Origin: CAYMKL01 sp964390805
GTDB lineage: Bacteria > Chloroflexota > Anaerolineae > VGOG01
Assembly (NCBI GenBank): GCA_964390805.1
Contig: CAYMKL010000008.1
Coordinates: forward strand, 19,498 to 83,497
DNA: 64,000 nucleotides
Direction of reading: 5' to 3'
The notes under the pieces were generated by a model, which worked only from the letters and a program-made list of their open reading frames with translations, did not search any database and was not told the DNA's origin. Each line of letters opens with the position of its first letter. Positions within the stretch are counted from its first letter, which is position 1. Positions 61,601 through 64,000 of the stretch are shown here, piece after piece. Made by a program: the position numbers and the translations under genes.

Positions 61601-62606
61601 CCGTGCCCTGGAGCTTGTTGATCAGCGTCATCTGGTCGCCGGAGCGAGTGCCGTCGGCGTTGCGGGCGCCTCGGTACAGGAAGTTCTCCGGATCGCCCGG
61701 CCCGGCCATGAACATCGGCCCGCCGCCGTGATACTTGAACCACTGCGGATGGGCCGGGTCAGCGACCACCTGTCCGGGCAGCGGCTCTGATGGTGCCGGC
61801 AGCGGGAAGGTGGTATAGAAGATCTGCTCCCCATCGCCCAGGTAAGTCACCGAGCCGTCAGGATACCCCCAGGCGGAGTCGCCATTGCCGCTGCCGTGGT
61901 AGGTGTCCTGGTTGGCCAGAATCCCATAAGCCTCGGCCCCGAGGCACGTGTCGTCAAATCGGGTGAAAGACGTGCCGCCGTCGGGATCTCCCGCAATCAG
62001 GACGAAGAGGTCAATGTCGTCGTCGTTGTAGGCCTGGTACCAGTCGCCGCTCTTCAAATCCTTGCAGATCAGCATCCCCACGCGGCCATACGGCGTGTCG
62101 AAGGCCACGGCCTCCGTACCGGCCTTGGTGTATCCGAGCTCAGCGCTGGAAGGCACCACCTTGCGGTGTTTCCCCAACAGCGCGCCGTCCGGCCCAAAGA
62201 AAAGCGCGGTGTTGTACGTTTCCTTGTCAGGATCCCCAGAGGGCTCCCGCAGGCCGATCACCAGGCCGATGTTCAGCTCGTCGGCCAAGGCGGAAAAACG
62301 GGCCTTGAGGGTGTCGTAGTTGTTCGCCAGATCAAGAATGGTGACACCGTTCTGCTCCCACGGTTGGTAGCGGCAGAAAGCGAGTTCCGGGGCCACCACG
62401 ACCCTGGCGCCGTTGCTGGCCGCCTGGCGGATGAAGGCCTCCAGTTGGTCGTCATCCGACCCAACGGCATCATCGTCATCCACCTCGTACTGAACAATCG
62501 CCACCTTCAAGTCCGATAGCGCGCTCGTGTTCTCAGCCTGAATGACGGCGAAAAGCAGCGATGCCAAGATCAGGCCGATGAGTAATCCAGCGAGAGTTGT
62601 TTTCAT
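49638..62606 (-). CDS. 4322-residue secreted multi-enzyme protein with dockerin
   Basis: 4322 residues from the ATG at 62606; AGGAGG is 7 nt from it but only 1 nt from the ATG two codons earlier. Order: signal peptide; nitrilase domain about 33-262 with Glu in PELAFCRY, Lys in GKHRKVV and Cys in MLICKDL; putative glycosidase A about 272-672; glycosidase B about 676-1155; PKD-like domain; Fn3 with a binding-like insert; Cys-rich segment (CDDGVFCNGAEVCD); TIM-barrel-like domain about 1569-2012 related to that of the 35677 gene; 5'-nucleotidase-like metallophosphatase about 2016-2592 (TADVHTRYDM, LVDSGDLL, TLGNHCEPV); Pro-Thr linker; DNRLRE; Fn3; esterase with GGSMGG; linker; beta-helix; PKD; Fn3; C-terminal dockerin ending HWGESC. 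A nitrilase exported on a dockerin protein is surprising. Confidence 0.85.
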   Translation of the reverse strand: MKTTLAGLLIGLILASLLFAVIQAENTSALSDLKVAIVQYEVDDDDAVGSDDDQLEAFIRQAASNGARVVVAPELAFCRYQPWEQNGVTILDLANNYDTLKARFSALADELNIGLVIGLREPSGDPDKETYNTALFFGPDGALLGKHRKVVPSSAELGYTKAGTEAVAFDTPYGRVGMLICKDLKSGDWYQAYNDDDIDLFVLIAGDPDGGTSFTRFDDTCLGAEAYGILANQDTYHGSGNGDSAWGYPDGSVTYLGDGEQIFYTTFPLPAPSEPLPGQVVADPAHPQWFKYHGGGPMFMAGPGDPENFLYRGARNADGTRSGDQMTLINKLQGTGANSVYLQIIRSHGGDGDADHNPFNDYTDPSSGLDADILAQWEPWFTELDDAGINVFLFFYDDAINVSSNLGWPMSGGELHPDEKAFIEGIVNRFEHHEHLIWAVMEEVQEMGGDYLAHASRIAETIKEADDHDHPVACHQLNGLVFAFPDDPNIDQFAIQYNAGTATALHDGMVTAWNNATGRYNVTLAEANGHYDPGSTSRADLRHKNWAIALGGAYVMVFRMDIASTPVEMLEDLGRLRSFFEMTDFNVMAPSDDLAHGGTEYVLALPGESYIAYASNLAGDIGLKDMTAGVYGFTWYDPATGAVVTENDVSVPSGDQTWSKPAGLGNEVAVWVKRANHLVVENGRYTYNGNALWGYVSHNGWWRGSEITPAERANITRHWEGNVGPNKQEDLDSLIDNLLQYGYFGFEHNYGLWYDRRRDAHDTVQRTDANVMPAFLEQPWARSGSGTAWDGLSKYDLTQYNDWYFNRLREFAALADAKGLMFFHYFYMQHALLETNAHYVDFPWRPTNCIQATDMPDSTPAANVFYDTSHPLRRDLHRAYIRKCLDEFGGYSNVAFELSEEYTGNLEFVQFWMDIIIEWEAETGKDVHVVVGATKDVLDAIMTDPTRAPQVDSIDLRYFWYRADGSLYAPQGGNEVARQGSGSACATESSPEQIYRQVREYRDLYPDVGIIHSIASERETFWSALMAGGSGIVRRANFVSGNTPPDYEEYQQSAEIQPTYDFINAELSTKLHHMTPKDIVNSPNWILGQTGQNYLVYALNGGNIELDLSGVIGIFTARWFNPRSGELTSAGSVAGGSTHSFNAPDSDDWALLVELFSGGNVPPSVDAGEPQTITLPANTVTLDGTVSDPDDTPTTLWSKASGPGDVTFGDASQVDTTATFSVAGEYVLQLTADDGVNDPESDTVTIAVNSDAINAPSDLVATTVSSSQINLSWSDNSTNEDGFKIERAMGMSGPVVVTLVNYAGVNTPPTVENAATTDSFTAGAQQVNDRTDTWTSVPAELDGATRLLTARDDKLDEPTDSMYTVHVSGPCTIYLTLDPRYNGAKIPWMDESWTDSGLTCDSTALTGWNIWQKEIAAAGDVVLGVDNSYYRDGVCYVFVGDPVWSEIATVGADVTTYDDTDLTPYTTYSYRVRAYQGGSHSDYSNKASASSVVCDDSLACTDDSWNAATASCEFTPHDSYCDDGVFCNGAEVCDAALGCQPGPDPCDGETCDEESATCEDGFELPGGRYLPVTRSRNLVWADQLQPWRLSTGQFEFAARNYVGTQKVFDYEADQYREINPNFLNLIYHVLDGINPERNGDCPQPHNGDDDGNLHVIAPAGWVSEWEVYFEPWLAALGIVEGSARFEEMFRHHDGPDPANRVWHIDPYWLMGTDNADWRQYFVDTTLDWIEGTAADGAFFDNALETCSPSLFYHPAGWFSGSLAECAAWQNEQYLRYLQDIHTNYHSGGAERSALPPTARGATGVDYLVIPNLGQMITGWFDPVFMDGDEYGETIDGAMVEHFGVSHSDMYLTLERTVRHITGRGKILIAESFPNVESQRHEYYRRTAMYMLVKNELSYLNLIPSQYTVVWFPEFEIDLGPFLSVPTDLEELRLTGSGSEGLFKRTYEHGSVLCNTSAAAISYVPAGNGWTLAVTSGGGEVNADGTPQPQSLTYEPIAESVNIPARECVILKQEPSGPTEVHIIRTADVHTRYDMLFSAATAIENVKQANPDAYVALVDSGDLLTMQNYLDLGTAYDVTYHPMDSGFEREYAAVNFVGQSCDHVGYTLGNHCEPVLISPQVAGDFLVSNMAHVSDLPNHKDKIFASAESYVIWAFGNIKIGVMGFADGIGGVRDQDVNTATKDNLVNVMRTNEGVHAVAAAFGTNPSAFLHNFDGIDIILDGGVPTGEEVMDHKLIFDEDGQITSYTITPVGEPPHSDGDQAITEFENSQIQNGFTEFLGNRRDRDFPYGEVVHAFSGASLTIFDKFNYRNNRFEMVRDRANEQVILTDLYQFGRAMHEELVILTLTGDEIHAILNNYPTGLSNWGFMTFGDTPPLGSTPYEVAMGNWMVTLLELDDKVTERTGLVMMDIVKEYLKADQAQDGFIEPDVDSDVIADLLTSFPDEVIGTAGEDIIGVTFVLEVIRLFSGTDVAIFNSSSFSPTVFPTGTSLKVSDINALGPGLISLLGREKISGSTLRSLLENPDHVFTGAEQVGGEWEVGGEILLDSAEYLICSSEDWTRTKNLVDKRSRGEREIGLRLMEERMPLRDIVISHIKEAGTVTQPVDNVSHTRCFGCDAPPTPTPTPTPTPTPTPTRTPTATATTSTPSATPTSTPTPTVTATPTVTGTPPTPTHTPTPTATTDTPSLVTERWGANSTAEYPASAIDTTLNGLHPTWSADNSDTLKIRSGGGYDAWALLYFDVSNLPVGTTIRSASLHVYLYAHCNCDVYETAHQILDPDALGLWDEDLATFNRRRPDVPWSNPALSEANVTEAGDLTTVMGPESDRAYFGNHTQWSYFWAEWDVTAAAQDWVANPAANSGLLLPHIEGGLYTAASSESASAELRPYLQITYAGPNPNRPAQASGLDVFHRSGQTFITWDDIGSGDPTEAYRIYRHHEPITASNLDGATLLAEVPADSGYYEHEDAEGSPISQSRFIIEDDGEPLPEGRGLFVYTVGGSDQGIRGQAIRFPDSLVTDSLIPDHWYAVTSLIEDNENRQDFSAENALTVGVAESEAAPQPVRVWTNDTDTGWVYTWFMDYHNWNTTYEGYAYNFYVGVPPGYAPGGDSWPLLLHLHAYSGSYRLPWGASAGSDYNWPTIHVFPDDRSDTWWYGFGKLLGHEAPLRDGLIVNYTEQRVEQIIDWVISQFNVDLNRVYLWGGSMGGSGTVLFGLRRGDVFAAIYAESAMTNFSTSGDAGGSDWRQNVARRWGTVEENLATNHGPGIYDWYNLQDWVRDNPVAELPFLADHHGQNDSTIEWETQGLPWYPALEAGQHGFVGVFDGAGHSWPGFVANHPNFTLTSFNFPRNESFPAFANASNSDDPATSTGCRNCRLEWSSSANNFAGLPTDTADLYELVVRTNDGGDATASTVLSTSVDVTLRRLQQFVVTPGHSYNWENVRLSDSAVVQSGTVVADEHGLITVPAFGVSTGGNRLRLGSFGPGETVTPSVTPTITPTPTITPTPTPTSTSSPTPADPCAPLPPPTGPTVTVSTVTELQNAVNSAASGDTILVADGTYNLNGVYLLFDVPNVTLRSVSGNRENVILDGNYVTGEIAQIVASNVTIADLTLREPYYHPIHVMSTSSADTTGTLIYNVHIVDPGQQAIKINPYTGANALYFPDSGVIACSHIELTDAGRPHIRDNCYTGGVDAHQSRDWVIRDNLIEGFWCDSGLSEHAIHLWRSCRDTLVERNELRNNGRGIGFGMATSGDGIRTYPDDPCPGAGGGYVDHYGGIIRNNFIFGNDGALFASDAGFDCGICLWQACGAQVLHNSVVTTQAPFSSIEWRFDHTDADIINNLVSHNLMDRGGAAYRDGNLESQPLSLFVDGANGDLHLAESADAAIDHGVLLSAGLCDDDFDRDARPIGPAPDVGADEYGAPSHTPTPTPTPTATLPPGPPTVDAGPDQAITLPTDTVALDGTVTDPDDTPTTLWSKASGPGDVTFGDASQVDTTATFSAAGEYVLQLAADDGVHAPVSDTVTITVNPGPLSAPSDLVATAVSSSQIRLSWNDNSTDEDGFKIERSDGSAAPLVVTLVHYASVNTPPTVEEAGTTDSFRAGARQVNDRTTLWATVPVELDSATRLLTARDDKLDEPMDSIYTVHVSGPSTVYLTLDPRYNGGKIPWMDDTWTDSGLTCASSGSSGWNIWQKEIAAAGDVVLGVDNNLYRDGVCYVFVGGKAWSEIATVGAGVTTFSDSGLPTDTTCTYRVRAYNESGDSDYSNEDAATTFPCDLPGDVNRDGEVNVADIMLVASLWHSVVGDPNYAPAYDLDDDGDIDIVDIMLVAIHWGESC
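52378..52405. repeat. Scattered repeat inserted in frame (esterase copy 2)
   Basis: CTTGTGCTGAGCACGGTCGAAG adds eight residues (ASTVLSTS) between GGDAT and VDVTLRRLQ; the 35677 paralogue reads GGDATVDVTLRRLQ with no insert. The opposite case is at about 42187-42212, where TTCGGCGAGCTCAGTCGAGC adds GSTELAEV to the 35677 gene only. Confidence 0.8.
53545..53622. repeat. Inverted-repeat insertion in the esterase region of the giant gene
   Basis: Perfect 13-bp outer arms CAGTGATCAGGGA (53545-53557) and its complement (53610-53622), with inner repeats of GGGAATCAG. In frame; it occupies the same protein position as the unrelated 43319-43399 insertion. Confidence 0.8.
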
Positions 62607-62686
62607 AGCCATACCTCCTCAGAACACGGATGTGCAGGATTTGCGGATCGTCCGTTGGATCCCGCCAGTCCGTTGCTCCTCTCCAT

Positions 62687-64000
62687 TCAGCACGTCTCTC
62701 CCCAATGCACCACCACCAGCATGATGTCCACGATGTCTATGTCGCCGTCCTTGTCAATGTCGTAGTCCTCGTTGTAGCACTCATCCCCCAACCGACAGCG
62801 CCACTTGGCGGCCACGATCATGATGTCGCTGGAGTTGATCACGCAGTTGTAGTCGAAGTCGGCGAAGAGGGGGCTGTAGCCCACCGTCCTGGTGATGGTG
62901 GTGCTGTTGCTCGCCGCGTCCGTGGAAGCCACCGGGATGATGCTCTCCCCGCACTTCAGCAGCGTCCAGACGGTGAAGAAACCATCGGGCTGGACGGCGG
63001 CCAGCGTGCCGCTCACGCTCAGGCTGGCAGTTACCTCAGTGCTGCCCGTCACGGTGACGACATCGGTGTTGGTGGATAGTCCCTCGCGGGGCGCGGTCAC
63101 GGCCAAGGCCGGGGGAACGGTGTCCAGGGTCACGGCGCGGGTGACGGTCGTAGTGTTACTGGCGGCATCGGTCGCTGCGGCGGTCAGAGTGTTAGGCCCT
63201 TCGATGAGAGAGACCGTGGTGGTAAATCGGCCCTGGGCGTCTACGGTGACGGCCTGATCGTTGACCAAGAGCGTGACGCCCGGTTCGGTCATACCATCGA
63301 AGGTTAACGTGATCTGGTTGGTCAACTCTGGCAATATCATGCTGAGAGCAGGTGCGGCTGTATCGCTGATCACAGCCACGGGTAGATGTAAGCTGGTGCT
63401 GGCAAAACCGTGTTTCTCGGCACGAATCATGACCGTGCCAGTAGTTACTGGTCGTAGGACTAGACTAACTATACCGGCATCGTGAGTCTGGCCAGTCACC
63501 AAACCGCCGGTACCCGATACAATCACCGTGGCATCTGGTACTGGCAATAGGTACTCATTGTAAACACTGAAGGTGATCGGCATGGTCACGTTCAGAGCGA
63601 GTTCGCCTTCCGTTTCAAGCAGCAGGAGGCTGGCTTCAGCCGCAGTGAAGAAAGCACTGCTGGCTGCGCTAGCATAGTCGGACTTGGAGGCTGTCACCTC
63701 GACCACATAGGTTCCCGTGACATCCGGTAAATAAGTGCCCTGGTAGCGACCGGTACCAATCTGCGCCAACGGTATGTCCAATACATCACCATCCGGTGCA
63801 TACAGATTGAGCGTTACGCTGGCATTGATATAAGTGTACGTCTCGTCCTGCACTTCCACTGTCAGCGTGACCGGTTCGGAGACAGAAACGGCGGGTGGCT
63901 CGGCACGCACGATAGCGAACAATGCGCCCTCTGCCTCCACCGAAAAAGGGAGCGTTACCCGCTTGGGAGAAGCTCCTTGAGGGTTTCAGGGGGCCAGCCC
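62687..64000 (-). CDS. Ig-like repeat protein with dockerin (5' end outside; frameshift near 63957)
   Basis: The intact frame runs from about 63985 to 62687 (about 430 residues). It contains beta-sandwich repeats (TVEVQDETYTYINASVTLN; DATVIVSGTGGLVTGQTHD), two Ig-like repeats of the TLTFDGMTEPGVTLLVNDQA...LIEGPNTLTAAATDAASNTT type, and a dockerin (about 352-417 counted from the GTG at 63940) with a weak first loop (DFDYNCVINSSD) and an intact second. No signal peptide or ribosome site lies before it. Upstream, the other frame reads GWPPETLKELLPSG and then stops exactly where this frame begins VTLPFSVEAEGALF, so the gene very likely continues beyond 64000 with one base missing in the G-run at 63958-63960. 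It could be a real frameshift or an assembly error. Confidence 0.7.

Noticed and set aside
1..64000. tRNA genes, rRNA genes, insertion sequences with transposases, integrase or attachment sites
   Set aside because: No recognisable tRNA TPsiC/anticodon pattern, transposase or integrase protein was seen; the mobile-looking DNA is limited to small palindromic repeats.

Overview
The window reads as chromosomal DNA of a Chloroflexota bacterium (Anaerolineae-like). This placement is inferred from style, not from a marker gene. The signs are very long secreted proteins with Pro-Thr linkers, dockerins ending in HWGETC, RHS and beta-helix proteins, in-gene palindromes, and a CooC homologue. Apart from rnpB and a small toxin-antitoxin pair, every gene is on the minus strand.

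Layout. 1-2 kb: the 5' end of a radical SAM gene (AmrS-like), cooC, a divergently transcribed RNase P RNA (rnpB) followed by a second structured segment, and a bidirectional terminator. 2-13 kb: the cohesin end of the cluster. It holds a chagasin-papain-cohesin-dockerin protein, two small cohesin proteins with a C-terminal membrane anchor, a dockerin matrixin behind a c-di-GMP-I riboswitch, and a repeat protein with a C39-like peptidase and a cohesin. 13-22 kb: an RHS protein, a YD-repeat dockerin mini-protein, a small dockerin protein and a phage-fibre-like repeat protein. 22-34.7 kb: a tightly packed run of five dockerin genes (DUF4091-type putative glycosidase, GH9 cellulase, papain-like protease, two beta-helix proteins). 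34.65-35.6 kb: two dockerin remnants, a large hairpin and a TumE-type toxin-antitoxin pair. 35.7-62.6 kb: three giant dockerin proteins (2928, 1600 and 4322 residues) that combine GH18, esterase, nitrilase, nucleotidase, lipase, beta-helix and putative glycosidase modules. 62.7-64 kb: the 3' part of another dockerin gene with an apparent frameshift at the window edge.

How it fits together. Eleven intact dockerin proteins (hydrolases, proteases, adhesin-like proteins) lie beside four cohesins, two of them membrane-anchored. The simplest reading is a cellulosome-like cell-surface assembly aimed at mixed detritus (cellulose, chitin, pectin-like polymers, protein, esters). One protein carries both a cohesin and a dockerin and could act as an adaptor. 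Control appears partly RNA-based: one c-di-GMP-I riboswitch with a terminator, and three copies of an unidentified promoter/leader module (two with terminator-like hairpins) in front of other transcription units. Domain names come from motif recognition by eye; no database search was run.
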